NCBI RefSeq assembly: GCF_029914245.1
Contig: NZ_JARYZI010000003.1
Coordinates: 186,001-250,000 of the forward strand
Origin: Fusibacter bizertensis
GTDB lineage: Bacteria; Bacillota; Clostridia; Peptostreptococcales; Acidaminobacteraceae
DNA length: 64,000 nucleotides
Reading direction: 5' to 3'
Shown: piece by piece, positions 28,358 to 37,210 of the stretch
Position numbering within the stretch: the stretch's first letter is position 1
Layout: every line of letters starts with the position of its first letter
Translations under genes and position numbers: made by a program
The notes under the pieces: model-generated
What the model was told of the DNA's origin: nothing
The model's database searches: none
The model's input: the letters and a program-made list of their open reading frames with translations, nothing else

Positions 28358-31060
28358 TTACTTCGCTTCAAAATAAATTTTTCCATCTTTTATGCCTAGA
28401 TTTAAATACAAAGCTTTTTCAGATGATTTTGGTACTTTAATAAAATATGCACCATTTGTTTTCCCAACATTAAAAGTAGCATTTGCAGTTGGAAAAATTA
28501 CCGCAACATCTTTCCCTTTATCACTTATGGTTTGAAGTTGTGTCATAAATAAGTCTAACTCAAGTGAATCGTTGAATATATACACATCATTCATCATGAA
28601 CACAACAGGTTTCTTGCCTTCGTATTTTTTGACAAAATCTAATATTTTGATCCATTGTGAATAGTCATTTTTACGAATATAACCATTTTTATTGTTAACT
28701 TTTATAACAAAAGCATCTGATTTTTCAGCAATTGAGAACGCCCCACTATTGGTACTCCATGTCAATTTACTAGCTTTCATTATTGCATCGATTGTTTTAG
28801 AGTTATCTGCTTTATAAATATAACTTGTTAACTGGGCAGGTGAATTGGCTAAATCTGCAGGTAACTTATAGTCAAGCGCTTGTTTGACGCGATTGATTTC
28901 TTGTGGTGTACTTACTGTCAAAGCGTCACTTGTTATTGCTTCCACATTATCAAACATGATATAACCACTATCTTGCTTAGTTGCTTCTGTCTCAACCAAG
29001 TATATTCTTTCAAGTGTAAACGGTGCTTTTAAACCAGAAGGCAAATCTGCCGACACATATTTCCAACCTTGCCAATTAACACTACTTGCTAATGTGATAT
29101 TAGTTGCAACACCTTCACTATCAATCACTTTAGCACGTAGCCAGTGACTATTGCCACCATCTCCGTTGACCCAAACCCCTATACCTTGTGTATCCACTGG
29201 TAGAATAGCCGGTTTGTTAAAAATCATATAAGCAGCCCGAGTATCAGTAGATTTACTAAAATCATATGACATAAAAGCCGATTTATTAAACTTGGCATTA
29301 TTGACGGTTTCGCTATAGGCTCCTACTACTGAAGCAGGATAACCTGAAAACGTTGCTGTTGGTGTTTCAAAATCGTAATATAACTGTTTATCAATGCCCA
29401 CACCTACTGGAACATAAGTTACCAATCCGTCAAATTCAAAAGTCATATACCCTTGAGTGACTTCAATTCCCGCCTTTACAGTACCTTTCAAAGCGTCATA
29501 TGTGCCAATTGATGTTGGAACTGTCGATTTCACAGCTTGCGGTGATAACGCTATTGTGTTACCTTCTTCTGTGATCACAGAGAAAGTCATCGTTTTCTCT
29601 TGACCTGCATCAATTTTCAAAATACTAGGAGACACAACTAATTTTACACCATTGTTATTAACCGTTATACTTTGAGTTGTTGACATGCCATTATAAATAG
29701 CCGTAATTATGCCCTTACCAGCACTTGATGGTATAAAATAACCATTTTCAAAAGTACCAGTAACGCCACTTACTGACCACACGACATCAGAAACTTTTGG
29801 TGTTACAGGATTATAGTTCGTGTCACTTCCATTTAGTGCTACAGAAACTTTTGAACCTATGAGCATTTTTGAATTAGATAAATTAATCTTTGTAGCCCTT
29901 AACGTTGGGCTATCAACTAAAACTTTTTCTATTGCAAGACCTGTATACATCTTTCTCTCTACTTTGTCTGAAGGATAATTCATCGTTTTAATCTGCGTCG
30001 TCCAAGGTGAAGTAGTAACCATTTGAGTTGAACCGCCACCGTCGAGATTAATCGCTTCATATGCGCCAAGACCGATTAGTATGTTGGCAAATTCAGTCTG
30101 TGATACACCGCGATAAGAATTTGTTCTTCCATCAATTGTCACTAAGATAAGATGATTTCTATCTTTAGTAATCCCTAACCCCGTCCTTGGGTGCAAACCC
30201 GTAATATTCTGAGAAAAAGCGCTTACAACTTTACCATCTTTAACAAGCTGTGCACCTCCTCCGATACTAAGGTCAACGAATCTAAAGTTTACATCTTTTT
30301 TCAAAGATAGCACATCGCCAACTTTAAAATTTTTGCTCATTTCAGCTATGTCAGTTCCCACTGATGCTAAAACATAACCATTTTCAGGCATTTTGAAATT
30401 TTCGCCTGCTCTTCTAATTTCTTTAATCACATCATTAACGACTAATATTTCAAGAATATCGACGCCCAAATATTTTCCGTATGAGACTGGAGAAAAATAC
30501 TTGTCAAACATAATTGTTCTATTATAAGCCAAATAAGGTTTATTAATATAGCTAAGTTTTTTAGTATAAGTACCATTACTCACTGTGTTGGTTGGTGTAT
30601 TAACATAAGCAACATAAGGGACTCCCGAAGAGCTGATACTGAATGAAGCAAAATCAGCATATCCAACGCTAGTACTTAATAGTTGATTGTCTTTAACCAA
30701 GTTACCCATAGTTGTGCTGTTGTTAGTATCAAAAAAGTCACTATTGATTGCAGCGACAACAGTCTTGTCCGAGTTATTCTTCTTAACTAAGTTAGTCAAC
30801 GTATCACGACTAGATAGCACTGTATCTGTTAAAACATTCATTTCAACATTTTTATCCAAGTCAATCCTAAGGACATTCATGTTGATCCAACCTTCATCTG
30901 TAAAAACCCTTATATTTTCATGTGTCACGCCGTCTGCATATGCTTCTGGGGCAGATTTTATCTCTGTTATTTTATTGTATGCAGCACTTGGTACTGTTGT
31001 TAGCACCATAGACATGGCCAATAGTGCTATACTAACTTTCCTTTTGAAATTTCTCTTCAT
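28358..31060 (-). CDS. secreted phosphodiester glycosidase family (NAGPA/DUF2233) protein
   Basis: A signal peptide is present (KRNFKRK, hydrophobic core, TVPSAA, cleavage near residue 27). The NAGPA domain spans about 45-380: VVAAINSDFFD near 102, HPRTGLGITKDRNHLILVTIDG near 290-310 and INLDGGGSTQM near 338 are its hallmark blocks. Residues 390-470 look like an Ig-like BIG_2 segment, 470-560 a second beta domain, 565-720 a beta-sandwich reminiscent of carbohydrate-binding modules, and the last 180 residues are unassigned. Family members hydrolyse sugar phosphodiesters, including wall-polymer decorations or exopolysaccharides. At 900 residues it is longer than typical. It is transcribed alone, divergent from the two-component system. 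Confidence 0.87.
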   Translation of the reverse strand: MKRNFKRKVSIALLAMSMVLTTVPSAAYNKITEIKSAPEAYADGVTHENIRVFTDEGWINMNVLRIDLDKNVEMNVLTDTVLSSRDTLTNLVKKNNSDKTVVAAINSDFFDTNNSTTMGNLVKDNQLLSTSVGYADFASFSISSSGVPYVAYVNTPTNTVSNGTYTKKLSYINKPYLAYNRTIMFDKYFSPVSYGKYLGVDILEILVVNDVIKEIRRAGENFKMPENGYVLASVGTDIAEMSKNFKVGDVLSLKKDVNFRFVDLSIGGGAQLVKDGKVVSAFSQNITGLHPRTGLGITKDRNHLILVTIDGRTNSYRGVSQTEFANILIGLGAYEAINLDGGGSTQMVTTSPWTTQIKTMNYPSDKVERKMYTGLAIEKVLVDSPTLRATKINLSNSKMLIGSKVSVALNGSDTNYNPVTPKVSDVVWSVSGVTGTFENGYFIPSSAGKGIITAIYNGMSTTQSITVNNNGVKLVVSPSILKIDAGQEKTMTFSVITEEGNTIALSPQAVKSTVPTSIGTYDALKGTVKAGIEVTQGYMTFEFDGLVTYVPVGVGIDKQLYYDFETPTATFSGYPASVVGAYSETVNNAKFNKSAFMSYDFSKSTDTRAAYMIFNKPAILPVDTQGIGVWVNGDGGNSHWLRAKVIDSEGVATNITLASSVNWQGWKYVSADLPSGLKAPFTLERIYLVETEATKQDSGYIMFDNVEAITSDALTVSTPQEINRVKQALDYKLPADLANSPAQLTSYIYKADNSKTIDAIMKASKLTWSTNSGAFSIAEKSDAFVIKVNNKNGYIRKNDYSQWIKILDFVKKYEGKKPVVFMMNDVYIFNDSLELDLFMTQLQTISDKGKDVAVIFPTANATFNVGKTNGAYFIKVPKSSEKALYLNLGIKDGKIYFEAK

Positions 31061-31110
31061 GATGCGCTCCTATCTGTCTAATCAATACATAATGTGCCAT
31101 ATTCCACATC

Positions 31111-31138
31111 ATTATACACCAACCAGATTGCATCACAA
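31111..31138 (-). promoter_or_regulatory. promoter of the phosphodiester glycosidase gene
   Basis: On the minus strand TTGTGA (31138-31133), a 16-nt spacer and TATAAT (31116-31111) lie about 50 nt upstream of the start. Confidence 0.5.
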
Positions 31139-31207
31139 TGATAATTGAATTAAAATAACATGACAAATCTAATACAATCCATTCATATTTCTTTATAAAA
31201 ACGTTAT

Positions 31208-31237
31208 TTCACATTTTAACAGGATATACGTTATAAT
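31208..31237 (+). promoter_or_regulatory. promoter of the two-component operon
   Basis: TTCACA (31208-31213), an 18-nt spacer and TATAAT (31232-31237) precede the histidine kinase gene. Confidence 0.5.
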
Positions 31238-31295
31238 AGTACTAACATCAAATTAAAACGAATTTTTTTGATGAACAAATATTATGAGGTTTAGA

Positions 31296-32735
31296 ATGAA
31301 AATTAGAACAAAATTTATCATTTCTTTAATTCTATTGGTTTTATTACCTGCAATTTTCACTTTATTTATCACAAATAATTTTTTAAGTGAAAACTTTAAC
31401 TTCGTTCATTTTTTTGATACTTACTATGACATTTTCGACAATTTTTCTAATATATCAGCTGATTTTGAAAATTATGTTGATCCATACAATAATTCGCCCG
31501 AGTACTTTCTAACTGAAAACTTTCAAAAGGATGCATTAGATCACTTCAGTTCAACCTTTCTAAGCGTTGAAGTTAAAGACAACAGTATAGTACAATTTAC
31601 AACATACAATGATGAGATCGAAAACCTAAGTTTTCTTGAGAGATTACTCTTTAGAAGTATGACCACTGATCAACCAAAGATTCAGTATGCATTAAATCAT
31701 CATCACTATGAAATACCAGGAACAGGCACAATTGATGTGATGTTGAAAATAGATAGCTCAAGACTTGAAGTTGCATATAAAGGGTTTGAAAAAGTGTTTT
31801 TTTTCCTATATGGCGCTTTTAATCTATTATTGTTAACCATTTTACTCGCTTGGATATCAAACCCAATCAAAAGAGCAATCAGACGACTCACTTACACAAC
31901 AAACGAGATAAGACGCGGTAATCTTAACTCGAAATTATCATATGAAGATGAAGACGATTTTCATGATTTGGCTAAAAGTATAGAAAGTATGCGTCAATCA
32001 CTTGCGAACTCTATGGAAAAGCAACACATCTTAGAACTTGAAAAAAAAGAATTGATCGCTAATATCTCTCATGATTTGAGGACACCCATAACCTCCATCA
32101 GAGGTTATGTACAAGGATTGAAGGATGGTGTGGCTCGGACAGAAGAAACTCAAAGAGAATACCTCGAAACCATAGATTCTAAGACATATATGATTGAAAG
32201 TTTACTCAACGACTTATTTGATATTACACGTTTTGATACCAATAGCATCAAACTTAATAAACAAGTCGTCAACTTAAAAGACTTCTTAACGGATTGTGTA
32301 GATGAACTAGAACGTGATGTTGCAAAAATTGGTGGCAAACTGTCGTTACATTTCATTATTAAGGATACTCAGATACATGTTGATCCTGAAAAACTCATGC
32401 GCGTTTTTATCAACGTTATTGAAAACTCGATTAAGTATAGAAGCAATAAGCCGCTTGAAGTCATCATTTTAGCAAATCAAGACGATGATGGTGTTTTTAT
32501 CAACATTTCTGACAATGGGATTGGTGTAACCGATGAGGATTTAACCAAAATCTTTGATCGTTTTTTTAGATCAGATTTATCTAGAAACTTAGATATAAAA
32601 GGAAGTGGTATTGGCCTGAGCATATGTAGAGAAATCATCGCTTCGCACGGCGGAAAAATAAGTGCCTCTGGTAATGATTCAAACGGTCTAACGATATCAC
32701 TTAGATTAAAGGCATATGATGAAAACATACATTAA
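31296..32735 (+). CDS. HAMP-containing sensor histidine kinase
   Basis: Two membrane helices (residues 9-27 and 166-187) flank a 135-residue extracytoplasmic sensor domain. A HAMP segment (188-240) leads to the HisKA domain with H-box LIANISHDLRTP (phospho-His H259) and an ATPase domain with N-box FINVIENSIKYRS, G1 ISDNGIGVT, F-box FDRFFRSD and G2 GSGIGLSICREI. I prefer ATG 31296, preceded by GAGGT, over ATG 31284. It is followed by its response regulator after 26 nt; the kinase-first order is the reverse of the commoner order. The stimulus is unknown. Confidence 0.94.
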   Translation: MKIRTKFIISLILLVLLPAIFTLFITNNFLSENFNFVHFFDTYYDIFDNFSNISADFENYVDPYNNSPEYFLTENFQKDALDHFSSTFLSVEVKDNSIVQFTTYNDEIENLSFLERLLFRSMTTDQPKIQYALNHHHYEIPGTGTIDVMLKIDSSRLEVAYKGFEKVFFFLYGAFNLLLLTILLAWISNPIKRAIRRLTYTTNEIRRGNLNSKLSYEDEDDFHDLAKSIESMRQSLANSMEKQHILELEKKELIANISHDLRTPITSIRGYVQGLKDGVARTEETQREYLETIDSKTYMIESLLNDLFDITRFDTNSIKLNKQVVNLKDFLTDCVDELERDVAKIGGKLSLHFIIKDTQIHVDPEKLMRVFINVIENSIKYRSNKPLEVIILANQDDDGVFINISDNGIGVTDEDLTKIFDRFFRSDLSRNLDIKGSGIGLSICREIIASHGGKISASGNDSNGLTISLRLKAYDENIH

Positions 32736-32761
32736 CAAAACAATTTTGGAAAGAGGTTCTC

Positions 32762-33454
32762 ATGGAAAAAATACTAGTTATAGAAGATGATAAAAGTATC
32801 GCTAGGTTGCAGCGCGATTATTTAGAAATCAACGGCTATGAAGTTGTCATAGAAAATACTGGAGATATCACACGTATCATACCGTTACTTGATGGTGTTT
32901 CACTCATAATTCTCGATTTAATGCTTCCAAATGGAAATGGGATTGATATTTGCAAGAAGATTCAATCTTTAAAAGACATCCCGATCATCATCGTCTCCGC
33001 TAAAAATCAAGATATGGATATCGTACTAGGATTAGGTGTTGGAGCAGATGACTATATGACTAAGCCATTCAGTACCAATGAACTCATCGCTAGAGTAAAA
33101 GCACAACTCCGTCGCTATAGCAAAATGAAAAATGCAGCTTCTTCAAATTTTGAAGATAGTAATATTATCATTCGTGATTTTATGATCAACGAAATGACCA
33201 AAACATTTTCAGTTGCAGGTGAAACATTAGAGCTTACGCCAAAAGAATTTGATATTATACTCCTACTTTCTAGACATCGAGGCCGAGTTTTTGCTAAGGA
33301 GGAAATATATGAACGCGTTTGGAAATTCGATTCTTTAGGAGATGCTTTTACAGTCACAGTCCATGTAAAACGAATTCGTGAAAAAATTGAAGCTTTATCA
33401 CCTAATACGCCATTAATTGAAACCGTTTGGGGTGTTGGTTATAAAATCATATGA
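32762..33454 (+). CDS. OmpR/PhoB family response regulator
   Basis: The receiver domain (1-120) has phospho-acceptor D52 in LIILDLMLPNGNG, the acidic pair ED at 8-9, the switch residue S in VSAKNQ, and K in MTKPFS. The C-terminal winged-helix DNA-binding domain (135-230) has LTPKEFDIILLLSRHRGRVFAKEEIYERVW and ends with the usual ETVWGVGYKI. AGAGGT precedes the ATG. It is cotranscribed with the histidine kinase upstream; targets are unknown, although the divergent phosphodiester glycosidase is a natural candidate (inference). Confidence 0.95.
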   Translation: MEKILVIEDDKSIARLQRDYLEINGYEVVIENTGDITRIIPLLDGVSLIILDLMLPNGNGIDICKKIQSLKDIPIIIVSAKNQDMDIVLGLGVGADDYMTKPFSTNELIARVKAQLRRYSKMKNAASSNFEDSNIIIRDFMINEMTKTFSVAGETLELTPKEFDIILLLSRHRGRVFAKEEIYERVWKFDSLGDAFTVTVHVKRIREKIEALSPNTPLIETVWGVGYKII

Positions 33455-33483
33455 TTGACAGTCGCAATTAAATTGTGTACAAT
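33455..33483 (+). promoter_or_regulatory. sigma-A promoter of the OhrR-type gene
   Basis: TTGACA (33455-33460), exactly 17 nt, then TACAAT (33478-33483). It begins directly at the end of the response regulator gene and overlaps the OhrR-like operator. Confidence 0.85.
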
Positions 33484-33492
33484 TTTTATGTA
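33463..33492. promoter_or_regulatory. OhrR-type operator overlapping the -10 region
   Basis: The segment contains CAATTAAATTGT followed by GTACAATT and lines up, by eye and from memory, with most positions of the B. subtilis ohrA operator (two copies of ACAATTAAATTGT). Its position over the -10 box predicts autorepression. Confidence 0.75.
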
Positions 33493-33517
33493 AGGTCTCT
33501 TACAGAAGGAGTATACT

Positions 33518-33970
33518 ATGAATTATGATGCGCTTAAATTAAAAAACCAATTATGTTTTCCACTATATGCAGTCTCAAAAGAAGTCACTCGTTTATATAA
33601 ACCTTTCCTCGATCCACTCGGATTAACTTATACGCAATATATCACAATGATGGCACTTTGGGAAAGTGATGGCATCAATGTAAAATCATTAGGCGAACGC
33701 CTTTATCTTGATTCTGGTACACTAACGCCACTTTTGAAAAAACTAGAATCACATGGTCTAATCAATAGAACCAGGAGTAAAGATAATGAACGCAATGTCT
33801 TTATTACTTTAACAGATAAAGGCTGGGCACTTCGAGATGAAGCCATTAAAGTTCCTGAACAATTGATACAATGTCTTCATGTAGATCCAGAAGATGCACA
33901 TGTGCTTTATAAAGTTCTTAATAAAATACTTGATGAAGGCATCACAGCGCCGAAAGAAAAGAAAGTCTAA
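33518..33970 (+). CDS. OhrR-type organic peroxide sensor (MarR family)
   Basis: The 150-residue MarR protein has the OhrR hallmark NQLCFPLYAVSKEV with the reactive Cys at position 13, plus the winged helix (LGERLYLDSGTLTPLLKKLESHGL and SKDNERNVFITLT). OhrR represses peroxide-detoxifying genes until the N-terminal Cys is oxidised by organic hydroperoxides. The matching operator in its own promoter supports this. No ohr peroxidase gene is adjacent; the next gene, aldehyde dehydrogenase, is convergent and beyond a terminator. The regulated gene(s) must be elsewhere, or the regulator acts mainly on itself and distant sites. Confidence 0.9.
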   Translation: MNYDALKLKNQLCFPLYAVSKEVTRLYKPFLDPLGLTYTQYITMMALWESDGINVKSLGERLYLDSGTLTPLLKKLESHGLINRTRSKDNERNVFITLTDKGWALRDEAIKVPEQLIQCLHVDPEDAHVLYKVLNKILDEGITAPKEKKV

Positions 33971-33975
33971 ACTAT

Positions 33976-34025
33976 AAACGAGCAGTTTTAAAGTGTGAAA
34001 TTCACATTTAAACTGCTCGTTTTTG
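33976..34025 (+). terminator. terminator after the OhrR-type gene
   Basis: AAACGAGCAGTTTTAAA pairs with TTTAAACTGCTCGTTT, followed by further T. It lies between convergent genes and may serve both. Confidence 0.85.
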
Positions 34026-34038
34026 CGTAACTAGAATT

Positions 34039-35400
34039 CTACTTGAATATCTTTCTGATTAGATTGATTTTCTTCCCATATGGCGGAAACATCAACCCAT
34101 GGTTAATTTTAGTGTTGTGTTTTAGTATTGATTTTTGATGTGAAAAAGTTCTAAAACTATCTTCACCATGATAGCTCCCCATTCCCGATGTACCAATTCC
34201 ACCAAAAGGTAAATGAGGTGATGCTACATGAAGAATCGTGTCGTTGATACAACCACCTCCAAATGGAATTTGGTCTATCAAATAATTTTGTACTATTTCA
34301 GACTCTGAAAATACATAGAAGGCTAAAGGTTTATCTTTAGAGGTAATAATGTCCACGACTTCTTCGATTGAATCATAAGTCATAATCGGCATAACAGGTC
34401 CAAAAATTTCATCTTGCATGATAGCATCATCCCAAGTCACACCAGTCATAACAGTTGGTGCCAGATATAATTGTTCAAGATCATACTGTCCACCATGAAT
34501 TACTTTGTTCTGATCAATGATATCGATCAATCTGCTTAGCTGTTTTTGTGAAATGATTCGGCAGTAATCAGGACTATTCTGTGGTAATGGACCATAATAT
34601 TCAATAATTGTTTTTAAAACCTCCGAGATAAATTCAGCTTCAATTGATTTGTGAACATAGATATAGTCAGGAGCGACGCATACTTGTCCTGCATTGATAT
34701 ATTTTCCCCATACGATTCGTTTAACAGCAACTTGTATATTGGCATCTTCATGCACGATTACGGGGCTTTTTCCCCCTAATTCAAGTGTAACTGGCACTAA
34801 ATTCTCAGCTGCTGCTTTCATCACTACTTTTCCTACGTTTTGACTGCCGGTGAAAAAGATATAATCGAATTTAGAGTGAATTAATTCAGTTGTTACTTCG
34901 CGACCTCCAGTTACAACTGCAATATAATCCTCATCGAAAAATTCACTAAACATTTTAAGAATTACAGCTTCTACATTTTGTGTATATTCTGAAGGTTTTA
35001 AAACAGCGGTATTGCCTGCTGCTATTGCACCTATTAGTGGTTCAATTAGCAATTGAAATGGATAGTTAAATGGCGCAATTACAAGCACAGTTCCATAAGG
35101 CTCATAACGGATACTACTCGTGCTTGGCAACACAAAAAAAGGAACCTTAACATGTTTCTCTTTTGACCATTTTTCTAAATGTTTTACAGTATGATCTATG
35201 CTTTGTAATACATATCCAATTTCTGTTGTATAGGCTTCAAATTCAGGCTTGTTGAGATCTTTTTTTAAAGCAACGACTAATGCTTCATCATATTGGATAA
35301 CTGCTTGTTTTAGTTTATTTAATTGTTCAATCCTAAAAGGAATGGGTCTTGTCCTACCACTTCTAAATAATTCCTTTTGTTTCTTTAGTAATTTTTGCAC
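34039..35400 (-). CDS. NAD(P)-dependent aldehyde dehydrogenase (class 3-like)
   Basis: The 453-residue length is typical of the short, class 3-like bacterial aldehyde dehydrogenases (YwdH type). Motifs are APFNYPFQL (108-116), the cofactor loop FFTGSQNVGK (182-191), LELGGKSP with general base E207, and NAGQVCVAPDY with catalytic Cys 241. It oxidises aldehydes to acids; the physiological substrate is unknown. The protein ends in a hydrophilic tail rather than a clear membrane anchor. The start is GTG, preceded by AAGGAGG at 6 nt. It is a single-gene unit convergent with the OhrR-type gene. Confidence 0.93.
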   Translation of the reverse strand: MQKLLKKQKELFRSGRTRPIPFRIEQLNKLKQAVIQYDEALVVALKKDLNKPEFEAYTTEIGYVLQSIDHTVKHLEKWSKEKHVKVPFFVLPSTSSIRYEPYGTVLVIAPFNYPFQLLIEPLIGAIAAGNTAVLKPSEYTQNVEAVILKMFSEFFDEDYIAVVTGGREVTTELIHSKFDYIFFTGSQNVGKVVMKAAAENLVPVTLELGGKSPVIVHEDANIQVAVKRIVWGKYINAGQVCVAPDYIYVHKSIEAEFISEVLKTIIEYYGPLPQNSPDYCRIISQKQLSRLIDIIDQNKVIHGGQYDLEQLYLAPTVMTGVTWDDAIMQDEIFGPVMPIMTYDSIEEVVDIITSKDKPLAFYVFSESEIVQNYLIDQIPFGGGCINDTILHVASPHLPFGGIGTSGMGSYHGEDSFRTFSHQKSILKHNTKINHGLMFPPYGKKINLIRKIFK

Positions 35401-35464
35401 AATTTGCCTCCTTATGATTAAGTCCAGTTAGACTAGAGATTCTAATCAATATATGCCCTAATTT

Positions 35465-36424
35465 CTACAAGTTAACCTGATTTAAAGGAATTCCATCTAA
35501 GAAAGACTTCAAATTTTCAATTGCTGAGTTTAAGAGACGCTCTCTAGCAGCTCGTGGTGCCCAAGCAATGTGAGGTGTGATGTTGCAATTATTGAGTTCA
35601 AAAAGAGGATTATGATCCTTTGGCGGCTCTTTAGCCAGTACATCTAACCCTGCAGCATATACTTTGCCACTATTAAGCGCATTTAGTAAAGCATTTTCAT
35701 CAATTAATGGTCCTCTAGAAGTATTGATGATGATAACTCCCTCTTTCATTTTCTTAAACGCATTTTCATCTAACATACCCCTTGTTTCATCATTTAGGGG
35801 GCAATGTAAACTGATCACATCTGATTGACTCAATAAAACATCAAGTGAGACATATTTAAATAAGTCACCCTCTAGTTCAGTTTTAGGACGAGGTGTATAA
35901 GCGATAACTTTCATTCCAAAAGCGCTGGCAATTTTAGCTGTTTCAAGTCCTATTCTACCTGTACCAATAATCCCCATTACTTTGCCATCTAGTTCAATAA
36001 GGGGATGGTTCCAATAACAAAAATCTTCATTTCTGTTCCACTTTCCTCGTCTTACGGATTCTGAATGTTCTGCTACATGATGACAAATCTCAAGAAGATG
36101 TGCAAAGACAAACTGAGCGACTGATTTAGTACCATATGTCGGAATATTCGTTACAACAATTCCTTTCGTTTTTGCATAGTCTACATCAACAATATTATAT
36201 CCTGTTGCAAGCACACCAATATACTTTAGATTTGGGAGTGCTTCTATTTGAGATTCCCTCAATAGTGTTTTATTCGTAAAAAGTATGTCAGCATCCTTTG
36301 CATGTTCAAGAACTTCATCCTTATGGGTACGTTCATAAACCGTCACATCTCCAAGTGGCATGAGGGCATCCCAAGATAAATCACCCGGGTTAAGTGCAAA
36401 ACCATCAAGTACTACAATTTTCAT
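35465..36424 (-). CDS. D-isomer specific 2-hydroxyacid dehydrogenase (glycerate dehydrogenase-like)
   Basis: The 319-residue enzyme begins MKIVVLDGFALNPGDLSW, typical of hydroxypyruvate reductase/glycerate dehydrogenase relatives. The NAD-binding motif GIIGTGRIG, the substrate-binding Arg in INTSRGPLID, the Glu in LDVLAKEPP and the catalytic His in NITPHIAWA are present. It would interconvert a 2-oxoacid and a D-2-hydroxyacid with NAD(P)H. ATG 36424 is preceded by AAAGGAGC; an in-frame ATG at 36487 has no ribosome site. It is the last gene of the wall operon, separated from the racemase by a hairpin, so its link to the wall pathway is uncertain. Confidence 0.92.
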   Translation of the reverse strand: MKIVVLDGFALNPGDLSWDALMPLGDVTVYERTHKDEVLEHAKDADILFTNKTLLRESQIEALPNLKYIGVLATGYNIVDVDYAKTKGIVVTNIPTYGTKSVAQFVFAHLLEICHHVAEHSESVRRGKWNRNEDFCYWNHPLIELDGKVMGIIGTGRIGLETAKIASAFGMKVIAYTPRPKTELEGDLFKYVSLDVLLSQSDVISLHCPLNDETRGMLDENAFKKMKEGVIIINTSRGPLIDENALLNALNSGKVYAAGLDVLAKEPPKDHNPLFELNNCNITPHIAWAPRAARERLLNSAIENLKSFLDGIPLNQVNL

Positions 36425-36447
36425 AATAGCTCCTTTCTTATATACAG

Positions 36448-36474
36448 CAAACCCTGACAAGCTGCCAGGGTTTG
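36448..36474 (-). other. hairpin in the racemase-dehydrogenase gap
   Basis: A perfect 9-bp stem (CAAACCCTG / CAGGGTTTG) with a 9-nt loop lies in the 78-nt gap. It lacks a following T-run, so it looks like an mRNA-processing, stabilising or attenuating hairpin rather than a terminator. Confidence 0.5.
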
Positions 36475-36502
36475 TATAATGTCTCATTCAAATTGTCACA
36501 AC

Positions 36503-37210
36503 TTATCGTTTGTATTGTTTTCCAGAATACTCTATTGACTTTTCTACAAGTACATCCATTGCATCCACACAGTAAGTAGAAGCAATTTCACCTAACTGAA
36601 TTATAGATAACTCGGTACAGGCTAAAATAACTGCGTCACAATTGCCATCTTCCACCATTGACATCACTATAGATTCAAAGTCATGTACATTTGCAAAACT
36701 ACCAGCTTTTATATCATAGATCACTTTCATCACTTGGTCTTGCATCTTAGGATTAGGTTTAACATAAATGAGATTGTTTGCAATACATGCTTTTTCATAT
36801 GTGCCTGTAAAGATAGTACCATGTGTTGCTAATATGCCAACTCTGGCCCCGGTTCCAAATTTCTCCTTTATAGCACATACGGTCTCTTCCACCATATCTA
36901 TAATATTGAGATGCGTCATCGCTTTCATCTGCTTCATGAAATAATGGGATGTGTTACATGGAATTGCAATATGTTTAACACCTAAGGACTCCATTGCATG
37001 TAAATCAGATGCAATTTGTTCTAAAAATAACTGGTGTTCGCCAGATAAAATTGCTTTAGTTCGATCTGGCATGGTGGCATGATTGAAAATAATCAAATTT
37101 AGATGCTCTTGATCACAATTTGCCTGTGTTCTTTCGATAATACGTTCATAAAACATCGACGTGGCCATTGGGCCCATGCCTCCAATAACACCAAGATCAT
37201 ATTTACTCAT
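36503..37210 (-). CDS. aspartate/glutamate racemase family protein, probable aspartate racemase
   Basis: The cofactor-independent two-cysteine racemase fold is shown by GVIGGMGPMAT at 7-17, C85 in IPCNTSH and C198 in LACTELS, the two acid/base cysteines. The GGMGPMAT start and overall pattern fit aspartate racemases (about 235 residues) better than MurI glutamate racemase. It overlaps the C39-like peptidase gene by 8 nt and is in the same operon as a D-aspartate ligase homologue, as in Enterococcus faecium where the racemase gene adjoins the ligase gene. The expected role is L-Asp to D-Asp conversion for peptidoglycan. Confidence 0.9.
   Translation of the reverse strand: MSKYDLGVIGGMGPMATSMFYERIIERTQANCDQEHLNLIIFNHATMPDRTKAILSGEHQLFLEQIASDLHAMESLGVKHIAIPCNTSHYFMKQMKAMTHLNIIDMVEETVCAIKEKFGTGARVGILATHGTIFTGTYEKACIANNLIYVKPNPKMQDQVMKVIYDIKAGSFANVHDFESIVMSMVEDGNCDAVILACTELSIIQLGEIASTYCVDAMDVLVEKSIEYSGKQYKR

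Noticed and set aside
30687-31148. 153-codon ORF antisense to the phosphodiester glycosidase signal-peptide end
   Set aside because: The opposite strand encodes a convincing signal peptide and NAGPA domain; the Leu/Ser-rich product is a shadow.
36448-36474. Terminator ending the wall operon before the dehydrogenase gene
   Set aside because: The hairpin has no T-run, so it is reported as a hairpin only.
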